NCBI GenBank assembly: GCA_029938605.1
Contig: JAOZUO010000005.1
Location: 1 to 49,129, forward strand
DNA: 49,129 nt
Reading direction: 5' to 3'
Source of the DNA: Deltaproteobacteria bacterium
GTDB taxonomy: Bacteria > Myxococcota_A > Polyangia > HGW-17 > JAJRWW01
The notes under the pieces: generated by a model
Database searches by the model: none
Seen by the model: the letters and a program-made list of their open reading frames with translations, nothing else
Told to the model about the DNA's origin: nothing
Made by a program: the position numbers and the translations under genes
Part shown: piece after piece, positions 8,183 through 16,179 of the stretch
How the letters are laid out: each line of letters begins with the position of its first letter
Numbering within the stretch: the first letter of the stretch is position 1

Positions 8183-9424
8183 ATGAAGCCATTTTTCATC
8201 GTACAGACCGTGTCCCAGGTCCGCGGCTACGCCGAGGCCATCGAAGTACTGCCCGCCGAGACCGTCCCCCTGGACCAGGCGCGGGGCCGCACCCTCTCAG
8301 AGGCGGTGATCGCCCCCACGGACCTGCCCGGGTTCAACCGGGCCACCATGGACGGCTACGCCGTGCGCGGCAAGGACACCTTCGGCACCAGCGAGGGAAC
8401 ACCGGGGTACCTCCGGCTGGTGGGCGAGGTACGCATGGGCGAGGTGCCCACGCTGGTCGTGGGCCCCGGCGACTGCGCCACCATCGGCACCGGCGGCATG
8501 ATCCCCGAGGGCGCCGACGCCGTAATGATGGTGGAGCATACCCGCCCCGCGGGAGAGGACACAGTGGAAGTGTGCAGGCCCGTGGCCCCCGGCGGTCACG
8601 TGCTCGGCGCCCGAGACGACGCCGCGAAGGGGAACCCGCTGCTACCGGCCGGACAACGGCTACGCGCCCAGGATCTGGGACTACTGGCGGCACTGGGGCT
8701 GGGCGAGGTGGCCGTGGTGCGACGCCCCCGGGTGGCAATCCTGTCCACGGGGGACGAGGTGATCCCCATCGCCCAGACCCCACGCCCGGGGCAGGTGCGA
8801 GACGTGAACACGCACACCCTCGCGGCCCAAATCGCCACGGCCGGCGGCGTGCCCCTGCCCTTCGGTCTTTTCCCCGACGACGCCAAGGCCCTGCGCGAGG
8901 GCGTGGCCGAGGCGCTGGATCAATGCGACCTGTTGCTGCTCTCGGGCGGCTCCTCCATGGGCACCCGGGACCTGACCGTGGAAATCTTTGAGTCCTTCGA
9001 AGGATCCAAGCTGCTGGTGCACGGAGTCTCCGTATCACCGGGGAAGCCCTTCATCTGGGTGCAGGCGGCCGGGAAACAACTGTTGGGCCTGCCTGGACAG
9101 GTCACCTCCTGCATGATCACCTTTCACTTGTTCGCCGAGCCCATCCTGGAGCGCCTCCTGGGCCGGCCGGCTCGCGCCTTCGTACGGTTCGCCCGCCAGC
9201 GGGCCACCCTGACCCGAAACCTGCCGTCGGTGAACGGACGACAAGAATACGTCAGGGTGCGGTTGGACCGCGGCCCAGACGGCGATTGGCGCGCCGAGCC
9301 CCTCTTCGGCAAGTCCGGGCTGATCCGCACCCTGACCCAAGGTCACGGCCTGGTACGCATAGAGGCCAACAGCGAGGGGCTGGACGCCGACAGCCCGGTC
9401 ACGGTACTGCTTTACCCGTCATGA
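8183..9424 (+). CDS. moeA: Molybdopterin molybdenumtransferase MoeA
   Basis: A 413-aa MoeA that hydrolyses adenylylated molybdopterin and inserts molybdate (or tungstate). Motifs in order: PGFNRATMDGYAV near residue 50, GGMIPEGADAVMMVEHT near 110, ILSTGDEVI near 190, LLLSGGSSMGTRDLTVE near 255, and SPGKPFIWVQAAGKQLLGLPG near 285. The C-terminal beta domain IV is present. Length matches the family (about 410). Its stop overlaps the next start (ATGA at 9421-9424), so it is probably translated together with the second, longer MoeA. Two MoeA-type proteins in one operon often divide labour between molybdenum and tungsten or between cofactor forms; which applies here is not visible. Confidence 0.94.
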   Translation: MKPFFIVQTVSQVRGYAEAIEVLPAETVPLDQARGRTLSEAVIAPTDLPGFNRATMDGYAVRGKDTFGTSEGTPGYLRLVGEVRMGEVPTLVVGPGDCATIGTGGMIPEGADAVMMVEHTRPAGEDTVEVCRPVAPGGHVLGARDDAAKGNPLLPAGQRLRAQDLGLLAALGLGEVAVVRRPRVAILSTGDEVIPIAQTPRPGQVRDVNTHTLAAQIATAGGVPLPFGLFPDDAKALREGVAEALDQCDLLLLSGGSSMGTRDLTVEIFESFEGSKLLVHGVSVSPGKPFIWVQAAGKQLLGLPGQVTSCMITFHLFAEPILERLLGRPARAFVRFARQRATLTRNLPSVNGRQEYVRVRLDRGPDGDWRAEPLFGKSGLIRTLTQGHGLVRIEANSEGLDADSPVTVLLYPS

Positions 9425-11349
9425 AACGAAACAAATACCTGAACATGAAGTCCCTGGATGCCGCCCGGGAAGAGCTCCTCGACAGCTTCGACTGGATCGG
9501 GCTGGTGGGAACCCAGACCGTGGACTCCGCCGAAGCCCTGGGCCGGATCACCGCCGAGCCCGTGTTCGCGGTGCTCTCTTCGCCGTACTACCAGGCCGCC
9601 GCCATGGACGGCATCGCCGTGACCGCCGAGTCCACCTATGGCGCCAGCGACGAGTCTCCCATCACCCTGGAGGTGGGTTCCGGGGCGTGGTTCGTGAACA
9701 CGGGCCAGGTATTGCCCGAGTCCACCGACGCGGTGATCATGATCGAGCACCTCCACCAGCCCACCCCGGACCGGGTGGAGCTCCGCGCGCCTGCCTTCCC
9801 CTGGCAGCACGTACGCCGGGTGGGCGAGGACATGGTGGCAGGGGAGATGCTGCTGCCCCATCACCACCGCCTGCGCGCCACTGACGTGGCCGTGCTGCTC
9901 GCCGCCGGGGTCTTCTCCCTCGAGGTACTCCAGCGACCACGGGTGACGATCCTGCCCACGGGCAGTGAGCTCGTGGACTGGCGCGACGCCCGCCGGACGC
10001 CGCCCGCTCCAGGGGTCATCATCGAGTTCAACTCCGTCCTGCTATCAGGGCTTGTAACCGAGGCCGGCGGAGTCCCCACGATCTGGCCCCGTCAACCCGA
10101 CGATCCGGAGAAAATCCGCGCGGCCCTAAGCGAGGCGCTGGCCACCGACACCCACCTGGTGCTGCTCAACGCCGGAGCCTCGGCGGGGTCCAAGGACTAC
10201 ACCGTGCACATCCTGGGCGAGGTGGGTCGCGTACTGACCCACGGGGTCACCGCCATGCCCGGCAAGCCCTCCATCCTCGGCGAAGCGAGCGGCAAACCCG
10301 TGGTGGGCACACCGGGCTATCCCGTGTCGGCCTGGGTCTGCTTTGACCAGCTCGTACGCCCCGCCCTCGAACGCATGCAGGGCCAACCCCCGCGGACCCG
10401 GGACACAGTGGAGGTGGTCCCCACCCGCTCCCTCGCCTCGAAGCTGGGACAAGAGGAGTTCCTGCGGGTACACCTGGGCCAGGTGGGCAACCGGGTGGTG
10501 GCGACGCCTCTGAAGCGAGGCGCCGGCACCGTGACCTCCCTCACCCGGGCCGACGGGATCCTCCGCATCCCCGCCGCCAGCGAGGGTGCAGAGCAGGATC
10601 GCCCCATCCACGCCGAGCTGCTCGGTGGGCGCGAGGGCGTTCACGAGACCCTGGTCATCACCGGCAGTCACGACATCACCCTCGATCTACTCGCCGATCA
10701 CATGAAGCGCAAAGCCGACTGGATCCGCGTCTCCGCATCCAACGTGGGCTCCCTCGGCGGGCTGTTGGCCCTGGCTGCAGGGCAGTGCCATGTGGGAGGG
10801 ACGCACCTGCTCGATCCCGCCACGGGCGAGTACAACGTCTCCTACCTACGCCAGCACCTCGCCCAAACCCCAGCGCGACTGGTCACCCTGGCGATGCGGC
10901 ACCAGGGGCTCATCGTCAAAAAGGGCAACCCTAAGTCCATCCGGACCTTCACCGACCTGGCCCGAAAGGACGTGCGGATGATCAACCGCCAGGGGGGCTC
11001 GGGCACCCGGGTGCTGCTGGACTACTACCTGGACAAGGAGTCCATCGATCCAACCCAGCTCACCGGCTATGACCACGACGAGTACACCCACACCGGCGTG
11101 GCCGTGCAGGTCCTGGCCGGAGGCGCGGATGTGGGCCTCGGCATCCTCGCCGCGGCCCGGAGCCTGAACCTGGACTTCGTGCCCCTGATGATCGAGCGCT
11201 ACGACCTGTGCATCCCCCACGACCACTGGGACGACCCCCGCATCCGTGTCCTGCGCGACACCCTCGGGTCCCCCGACTTCAAAAAAGCAGTGGAGGCGCT
11301 GGGCGGCTACGACGTAGCCCCCATGGGAACCATCGCCTGGGAGGGGTAG
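9421..11349 (+). CDS. MoeA fused to periplasmic-binding-like domain
   Basis: A 642-aa protein. The first 420 residues or so form a MoeA domain, with AAAMDGIAVTAEST, TDAVIMIEHL, LLNAGASAGSKDYTV and GKPSILGEASGKPVVGTPGYPV matching MoeA landmarks. From about residue 425 (HETLVITGSHDITLDLL) it is a substrate-binding-protein-like domain of the type fused to MoeA in other bacteria and archaea: SNVGSLGGLLALAAGQCHVGGTHLLD, then INRQGGSGTRVLLDYYL. There is no signal peptide, so this domain acts in the cytoplasm, perhaps binding molybdate, tungstate or a cofactor precursor; that ligand is inference. The start overlaps the upstream moeA stop by 4 nt. It is the last gene of the operon. Confidence 0.92.
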   Translation: MKRNKYLNMKSLDAAREELLDSFDWIGLVGTQTVDSAEALGRITAEPVFAVLSSPYYQAAAMDGIAVTAESTYGASDESPITLEVGSGAWFVNTGQVLPESTDAVIMIEHLHQPTPDRVELRAPAFPWQHVRRVGEDMVAGEMLLPHHHRLRATDVAVLLAAGVFSLEVLQRPRVTILPTGSELVDWRDARRTPPAPGVIIEFNSVLLSGLVTEAGGVPTIWPRQPDDPEKIRAALSEALATDTHLVLLNAGASAGSKDYTVHILGEVGRVLTHGVTAMPGKPSILGEASGKPVVGTPGYPVSAWVCFDQLVRPALERMQGQPPRTRDTVEVVPTRSLASKLGQEEFLRVHLGQVGNRVVATPLKRGAGTVTSLTRADGILRIPAASEGAEQDRPIHAELLGGREGVHETLVITGSHDITLDLLADHMKRKADWIRVSASNVGSLGGLLALAAGQCHVGGTHLLDPATGEYNVSYLRQHLAQTPARLVTLAMRHQGLIVKKGNPKSIRTFTDLARKDVRMINRQGGSGTRVLLDYYLDKESIDPTQLTGYDHDEYTHTGVAVQVLAGGADVGLGILAAARSLNLDFVPLMIERYDLCIPHDHWDDPRIRVLRDTLGSPDFKKAVEALGGYDVAPMGTIAWEG

Positions 11350-11597
11350 TTGGAACGCAACTCAAGCAAAGGCCCCTAAGAGCCTCCCTACACATTCGTA
11401 GACGGGCGTTTCATCGGCGGCAACGTCGCACAGCGCCCATGACCCACCCTGCTTTGCTTGAGTGATGGTCCAACACATCTTGACCTTCGAGCAAAAGGGC
11501 TCCTGTTGATTCTTGCGCATTTGCTCAACTATCGCGTACGTGGGAAGACGGATCAAGCGAAGCGGAATCTGGAGGGGCTCTGAAGTGTGGTCCGGGG
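11350..11597. other. Intergenic region after Moco operon, with decayed repeat
   Basis: A 248-nt gap between the Moco operon and a minus-strand lipoprotein. A minus-strand frame through it encodes VEQMRKNQQEPFCSK and then a Cys/Trp-containing stretch but has no plausible start or complete gene. It carries one copy of the TTGAyC-N17-GATAGT element described separately. Confidence 0.4.
11497..11560 (-). repeat. Dispersed promoter-like element, copy C
   Basis: On the minus strand: TTGATC (11551-11556), a 17-nt spacer, GATAGT (11528-11533) followed by TGAG, then a conserved frame encoding EQMRKNQQEPF. The same order is found at 17368-17443 and 22082-22142. No intact gene lies downstream on this strand, so this copy may be a relic. 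Confidence 0.4.
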
Positions 11598-12056
11598 CTA
11601 TTCCTCGGTGCAGATGCCGGTGCTGTTGCAGTACAGATCGCAGGTGCTGTCGCACTCGGAGAGGGTGCAGGTTCCGCTGGAGTTACAGTAGAGCTCGCAG
11701 CCGCCGCCCGAGCAGTACAGGGTGGTGGTCCCGCTGGAGTTGCTCTCCATGACGCAATCACCTCCCGGGCAGTCCAGGTTGGTCGTGCCGGTGCTGTTGC
11801 CGGAAGCCTCGCAGCCGCCGTCCGGACAGTAGAAGTTGCAGGTGCCGATCCCGTTGCACTCGAAGATGCAGTCCCCACCGTCACAGGTGAAGTCGCAGGT
11901 CCCCACTCCATCGCAGGTGCAGATCTCACCAGGGAGACAATCCGTGGCCGTGGCCGTGACGCAGCCAGGCCCCATCATCAGGAGCAACCCGAAGCCAGCC
12001 ACGGAAACAATCCCCAGAAACGTGAATTTTTTCATGCGATTGATAGACAAAACCAT
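11598..12056 (-). CDS. Cys-rich repeat lipoprotein
   Basis: A 152-aa exported protein that I do not assign to a named family. The signal peptide is followed by a lipobox-like MMGPGC. The mature part is almost entirely repeats of about 20 residues built around GxCxxxCNxxGTC, for example ECNGIGTCNFYC and YCNSSGTCT; in two central repeats the cysteines are replaced by Thr or Ser (NSTGTTNLDC, NSSGTTTLYC). The even spacing suggests a small solenoid, with cysteines or Thr/Ser stacking in successive turns; this is inference. The start at 12056 has GGAAGGAG 7 nt upstream; the inner ATG (MKKF) has no such site. It lies 20 nt after a small unknown gene on the same strand. Confidence 0.7.
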   Translation of the reverse strand: MVLSINRMKKFTFLGIVSVAGFGLLLMMGPGCVTATATDCLPGEICTCDGVGTCDFTCDGGDCIFECNGIGTCNFYCPDGGCEASGNSTGTTNLDCPGGDCVMESNSSGTTTLYCSGGGCELYCNSSGTCTLSECDSTCDLYCNSTGICTEE

Positions 12057-12076
12057 CGACTCCTTCCTCGAATGAA

Positions 12077-12325
12077 TTAGCAGACAAACACCACGCGCAC
12101 AGATGATACGTCGAGCCGGACGAAAGCTTCCAGCTCACAAACCCCCGTGTGCTGCAACCCTTGGGCGTCGGCGCAGGCCTTGCGCTTGAAATGAACCCAC
12201 AAGTGCCCAGATCCGCCCTGGAAGGGGACGCGGAGCTTGAGCTGGATCCAAGCCGGTTTGAGCGGCTCAAAGGCGCGGAGGTACTGAAGCCCATGGCGAG
12301 AGTCTAAAGTGGGGATGTTCCGCAT
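12077..12325 (-). CDS. Small hypothetical protein
   Basis: An 82-aa frame with no recognised domain, no signal peptide, and a mixed composition (FEPLKPAWIQLKLRVPF, then CELEAFVRLD). The ATG at 12325 is next to GCGAGGTG; a GTG one codon earlier could also serve. Its end is 20 nt before the Cys-rich lipoprotein on the same strand, and the ribosome site of that gene lies in the gap, so the two could be co-transcribed. It may equally be a chance frame. Confidence 0.35.
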   Translation of the reverse strand: MRNIPTLDSRHGLQYLRAFEPLKPAWIQLKLRVPFQGGSGHLWVHFKRKACADAQGLQHTGVCELEAFVRLDVSSVRVVFVC

Positions 12326-12408
12326 CACCTCGCGGGTGCTCGTTTCCCGCAGCTATCCGAGGGACCAGAGCTCTTGCACCTGGCTACCGACTCGTAGAGT
12401 ATCTATGG

Positions 12409-13701
12409 ATGGTCAATCCAGCCGATGAATTCGCCCTGCACCCGATCTATCTGACCTTTAGGAATCGGAAACGCGAGCGAGAGTATCGCGCCTTCACCGA
12501 CCAACGGCACCGGTACTTTTACATGATGGGGTTGGTGCTGTCGGTGATGGGCTGGCTCTCTCTGATGCGCAACGTCCATTCGTCCGCGCCCGCGCGCTTC
12601 ACCGAGGTAGTGATAGTGGTGGGCCTGGGGCTCATGCCGCTGTTTTTCTTTATCATCGCCATCACGGCCCTGGACCGGTGGCGACGTCTGTTTCACCCGC
12701 TGGTGGCCCTGGCCAATCTGCTCGCCGGGTTCGTCTTTCTCTATGTTTGCCACTCCGTGATGCAAAGTATGGCGTTCCTGCTCTCTCAGATCATCTCCGT
12801 GGCGTTTTTCGCGTACTTCCTGCTACGTATCCGGTTTCCGACGGCCGTGGGGATCACCTTCGCCTACCTGACCGGCGCGGGGCTGCTGACCTGGGACATG
12901 AGCTACGCAACCGCCGAGGAAATTGTCTGGATGCGAGAGGGGATCTATCTGCTGCTCGCCGTGTGTATGGCCGGAGGCTATGTCCTCGAGCGCTCTACCC
13001 GGCAGCTGTTCGCCCAGGAGATGATCATCGCCCGGCAGCAAAAAGAACTGGAGGTGGAGCACGCCCGCTCCGAGGGACTGCTCCTGAACATCCTGCCGGC
13101 CGAGATCGCCACCCGGCTCAAAGCTGGGGAGGCGACCATCGCCGACTCGGTGCCAGGGGTCTCGGTGGTGTTCTCCGACATCGTGGGCTTCACCTCCATG
13201 TCGAGCAAGCTCACGGCCGAGGAGGTCGTCTCCTTTTTGAACGAGCTCTTCCTGATGTTCGACGACCTCGCCGAAACCCATGGTCTGGAGAAAATCAAGA
13301 CCATCGGCGACGCCTACATGGCCGTGGCCGGGGTTCCGAGCCCGTTGGAAGATCACGCCGACCGGGCGGCCAGGATGGGGCTCGGAATGATCGACGCCCT
13401 CGCGGAATACAACGTGCGCACGGGCACCGACATCCAGGTGCGCATCGGTATCCATTCGGGCCACGTGGTCGCCGGGGTCATTGGGAAAAACAAGTTCATG
13501 TACGACCTTTGGGGGGACACCGTGAACACGGCCTCCCGCATGGAATCCAACGGTGTCCCCGGGGCTATCCAGATCTCGGAGCAGACCCGCGCCCTGCTGA
13601 GCGACGGCAACGGCGACGGCGACGGCTATGGGTTCACCGATCGAGGTCTGATCGACGTCAAAGGCAAGGGTAAGCTCCAAGCGTATCTCCTGACCGAGTA
13701 G
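12409..13701 (+). CDS. Membrane-bound class III adenylyl cyclase
   Basis: A 430-aa signalling enzyme that makes a cyclic nucleotide from ATP (or GTP). Residues 35-195 hold about six membrane segments, a MASE-like sensory module. A short coiled linker (QKELEVEHARSEGLLLNILP) leads to the cyclase domain at 250-420. Metal-binding Asp257 (FSDIVGFT) and Asp301 (GDAYMAVAG), base-selecting Lys297 and Asp366 (YDLWGD), and transition-state Asn373 and Arg377 (VNTASRM) are all present. The Lys/Asp pair favours ATP, so cAMP is the likely product. The start at 12409 has a weak ribosome site. It stands alone, with no obvious cAMP receptor nearby. Confidence 0.92.
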   Translation: MVNPADEFALHPIYLTFRNRKREREYRAFTDQRHRYFYMMGLVLSVMGWLSLMRNVHSSAPARFTEVVIVVGLGLMPLFFFIIAITALDRWRRLFHPLVALANLLAGFVFLYVCHSVMQSMAFLLSQIISVAFFAYFLLRIRFPTAVGITFAYLTGAGLLTWDMSYATAEEIVWMREGIYLLLAVCMAGGYVLERSTRQLFAQEMIIARQQKELEVEHARSEGLLLNILPAEIATRLKAGEATIADSVPGVSVVFSDIVGFTSMSSKLTAEEVVSFLNELFLMFDDLAETHGLEKIKTIGDAYMAVAGVPSPLEDHADRAARMGLGMIDALAEYNVRTGTDIQVRIGIHSGHVVAGVIGKNKFMYDLWGDTVNTASRMESNGVPGAIQISEQTRALLSDGNGDGDGYGFTDRGLIDVKGKGKLQAYLLTE

Positions 13702-13786
13702 GTCGGCGCGCGGCCCAACCCAGTTCCTCCACCCTCGATTCCCCACCAGGGATAATGATCACCGAACCGAAGCAGCGACAGGGACT

Positions 13787-14530
13787 TTGGGACTTGTTCC
13801 GTCCCGTGAATTCCAGCATGATCCTTGCAGCGTGCAAACGCCAACCATCGTGACGCCAATCATCGTGACGGAGACCCTCGTGACAGACACCATCGACCCG
13901 ACGATCAACACCCACGCTGAACGCACCCGTTGCTTGGCGGACCTGGACGCGGTCGTCCACGTCAAGATCCTCTCCCGCGGCTCCTATGATCACCTCAAGT
14001 CCGCCCCCGGGGACTTCACCCTGCTGCAAGGCTACGAGGCCGCCGTCGTGGACGAGGCCTGGACCGTGGAAGGGGCGGACCATTCGTCCTTCACCCTCCT
14101 GGCGATACTGCTCGACGACGTGGTGGACTACGGCGCCGAGATGGGGGGCATGCCGGACTACCAGGAGGTTCACGATCTATGCGCAGTGGGCCTGTTGACC
14201 TTGCCCATGAATCTGGGGCATGTGGTCATGAGCCCGGAGCGGCTCGCCGACAAGGTCGCCGATCTGTTCAGGCACCGGGACATCGATTTCGAAAACTACC
14301 CTGTGTTCAGCAGCCACTACTACGTCACCGCCGACGACGCGAACCAGTTCCGGGACAACGTGCCCCGGGCCATGTTACAGGCCATCGAAACCCACCCCGG
14401 CTTCCACCTCGAGATCCTCGGCGATCGGCTGATGGTGCGCCGCCCCCAGGTGTGGACCGACACCGAGGCCGTCGACCTCACGCGGCTCTGTTTAGGCATC
14501 GCTGCGTCGGTAAACAAACCGGCCCGCTGA
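13787..14530 (+). CDS. Hypothetical protein, start uncertain
   Basis: About 215-247 aa, unrecognised. The body (SYDHLKSAPGDFTLLQGYEAAVVDEAWTVE in its N-terminal third, then VRRPQVWTDTEAVDLTRLCL near the end) looks soluble, with no signal peptide; its C-terminal third has a compact alternating pattern ending in a short helix. The start is unclear: TTG at 13787 opens the frame, and in-frame GTG codons within a repeated ATCGTGACG stretch (13832, 13865, 13880) are alternatives; none has a good ribosome site. It is 85 nt after the cyclase on the same strand and could be co-transcribed with it. It may be a cytoplasmic partner of the cyclase, but nothing in the sequence shows this. Confidence 0.6.
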   Translation: MGLVPSREFQHDPCSVQTPTIVTPIIVTETLVTDTIDPTINTHAERTRCLADLDAVVHVKILSRGSYDHLKSAPGDFTLLQGYEAAVVDEAWTVEGADHSSFTLLAILLDDVVDYGAEMGGMPDYQEVHDLCAVGLLTLPMNLGHVVMSPERLADKVADLFRHRDIDFENYPVFSSHYYVTADDANQFRDNVPRAMLQAIETHPGFHLEILGDRLMVRRPQVWTDTEAVDLTRLCLGIAASVNKPAR

Positions 14531-14624
14531 AAGCGGTACAGACGGTGATGAAACCATGACAAACAAATGGGACGTTGCAGCGTACTTATTCGGATAGGCA
14601 CAAACGCCACAAGGAGACTGCACC

Positions 14625-16040
14625 ATGAAGATGAAGAGAACTGGAATGATCTCCGCGCTATCGGCGCTATCGGCGCTATCGGCGCTGTCAGCGCTATTGC
14701 TGGTCCTGTGGGTGCCGGGGTGCACGCGCAAGGCGAAACAGGGAGAGGGAACGCAGGGAAAGGCCAAGGTCGACACGCCACTGAAGTCAGACATAAAGGA
14801 CCCCAAGGCGGGAATGGACCCCAAGGCGGGGATGGACCCCAAGGCGGCCAAGGACCCCAAGGCGGCCAAGGACCCCAAGGCGGGAAAGATGCCCCTGGTG
14901 AAGGCGCCGGAAGGAGACCAGAAGAACGTCGTAGAGGGAGCGAACCGCTTCGCCCTCGCGCTGTACGCGCGGCTCCGTAGCGCCAAGGGGAACGTGTTCC
15001 TGTCGCCCTGGAGCATCAACACCGCGGTGGCCATGACCTACGCGGGCGCCAAGGGGACCACGGCCACCCAGATGGCCAAGGTGATGCGCTACTCCCTGGC
15101 GCAGCCCAAGCTGCACCCGGCCGTGGGGGCCGTGCAGAGCCGGCTCTTGTCGGCCAAGGGCTATGAGCTCGCCGTGGCCAACCGCGTGTTCTCGCAGCAG
15201 GGGCTCACGCTCACGCCGGGCTTCGACAGCCTGCTAAAAAAGAGCTACGGCTCGCCGGTGCAGCAGCTCAACTACAAAGAGAACCCCGAGGCCGCTCGCA
15301 AACGGATCAATAGTTGGGTGAAGAAGCAGACCCGGGATCGCATCGCCAAGCTGCTCAAAAAAACGGACGTCAACAAGGACACCCGCATGGTGCTGGTCAA
15401 TGCCATCTACTTCAAGGGGAGCTGGGCCAGCAAGTTCGACAAGAAGAACACCAAGCCCCGGGACTTCCAGATGACCGCCGCCAAGAAGGTGTCTGCGCCG
15501 ACCATGTTCCAGCAGGGCAAATTCGGCTACCGCACAACCCCCGACGTGGATGTGCTGGAGATGGGGTATGCGGGCAAGGGGCTCTCCATGGTGGTGCTGC
15601 TACCCAAGAAGGTGAACGGCCTAGCCGCTCTGGAAAAGGGCCTCACCGCCGAACGCCTGGCGCAGCTCACCGCCAAGCTGCCCCAAACCAAGGTCAAAGT
15701 GTACCTGCCCCGCTTCAAGATGGAGAGCCGCTTTAATCTGAAAAAGCAGCTCATGGCCATGGGCATGCCCGTGGCCTTCACGGACCAGGCCGACTTCACG
15801 GGCATCGCGCCCAAGCCTCCCCTCAAGATCTCCAAGGTCATCCACCAGGCCAACTGCGATGTGACCGAAGAGGGCACCGTGGCCGCCGCCGCCACCGCCG
15901 TGATCGTTATGCGCAGCGGCAGCGCGGCCCGCCCGGCGCCCATCCCCGAGTTCAAGGCCGACCACCCCTTCCTCTTCCTCATCCGCGACGTCAAGACCGG
16001 CGTCATCCTCTTCCTCGGCCGCTTCACCGCCCCGAAATAG
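14625..16040 (+). CDS. Serpin-family lipoprotein
   Basis: A 471-aa exported serpin, a protein that traps proteases by conformational change. Residues 1-33 are a signal peptide with a lipobox (WVPGC) and a repeated ALS core. Residues 59-88 are five copies of DPKA(G/A)(M/K), from an 18-bp tandem repeat. The serpin fold runs from about 100 to 471, with NVFLSPWSINTAVAMTYAGAKG, NAIYFKGSW, and FKADHPFLFLIRD near the C-terminus. The reactive-centre hinge EEGTVAAAATA has the small residues needed for loop insertion, so it is probably inhibitory; Met-Arg-Ser falls near the scissile bond, which would favour trypsin-like proteases. AAGGAG precedes the start. A second, truncated serpin lies at 44568. Confidence 0.93.
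   Translation: MKMKRTGMISALSALSALSALSALLLVLWVPGCTRKAKQGEGTQGKAKVDTPLKSDIKDPKAGMDPKAGMDPKAAKDPKAAKDPKAGKMPLVKAPEGDQKNVVEGANRFALALYARLRSAKGNVFLSPWSINTAVAMTYAGAKGTTATQMAKVMRYSLAQPKLHPAVGAVQSRLLSAKGYELAVANRVFSQQGLTLTPGFDSLLKKSYGSPVQQLNYKENPEAARKRINSWVKKQTRDRIAKLLKKTDVNKDTRMVLVNAIYFKGSWASKFDKKNTKPRDFQMTAAKKVSAPTMFQQGKFGYRTTPDVDVLEMGYAGKGLSMVVLLPKKVNGLAALEKGLTAERLAQLTAKLPQTKVKVYLPRFKMESRFNLKKQLMAMGMPVAFTDQADFTGIAPKPPLKISKVIHQANCDVTEEGTVAAAATAVIVMRSGSAARPAPIPEFKADHPFLFLIRDVKTGVILFLGRFTAPK
14799..14888. repeat. 18-bp tandem repeat in serpin linker
   Basis: Five in-frame 18-bp units (DPKAGM, DPKAGM, DPKAAK, DPKAAK, DPKAGK) in the linker between lipid anchor and serpin domain. Copy-number change would alter the tether length without shifting the frame. 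Confidence 0.8.
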
Positions 16041-16179
16041 CCAGTCCGCCCCGGTTGCCCGTCGGAAAAGCCCGTACCGGGTTTGGATTTCTGGTTACCG
16101 AACCTTTCGGATGACCGGACAATGCGGGCAAGGCTACAGGTGGGAGATTTTCAGGTGGGGGATTTTCAGGAATGGATCT
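16041..16179. other. Gap with a small tandem repeat
   Basis: A 139-nt convergent gap between the serpin and the HEAT lipoprotein. It contains two copies of GGTGGGRGATTTTCA around 16139-16170. No clear terminator is seen. Confidence 0.4.
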
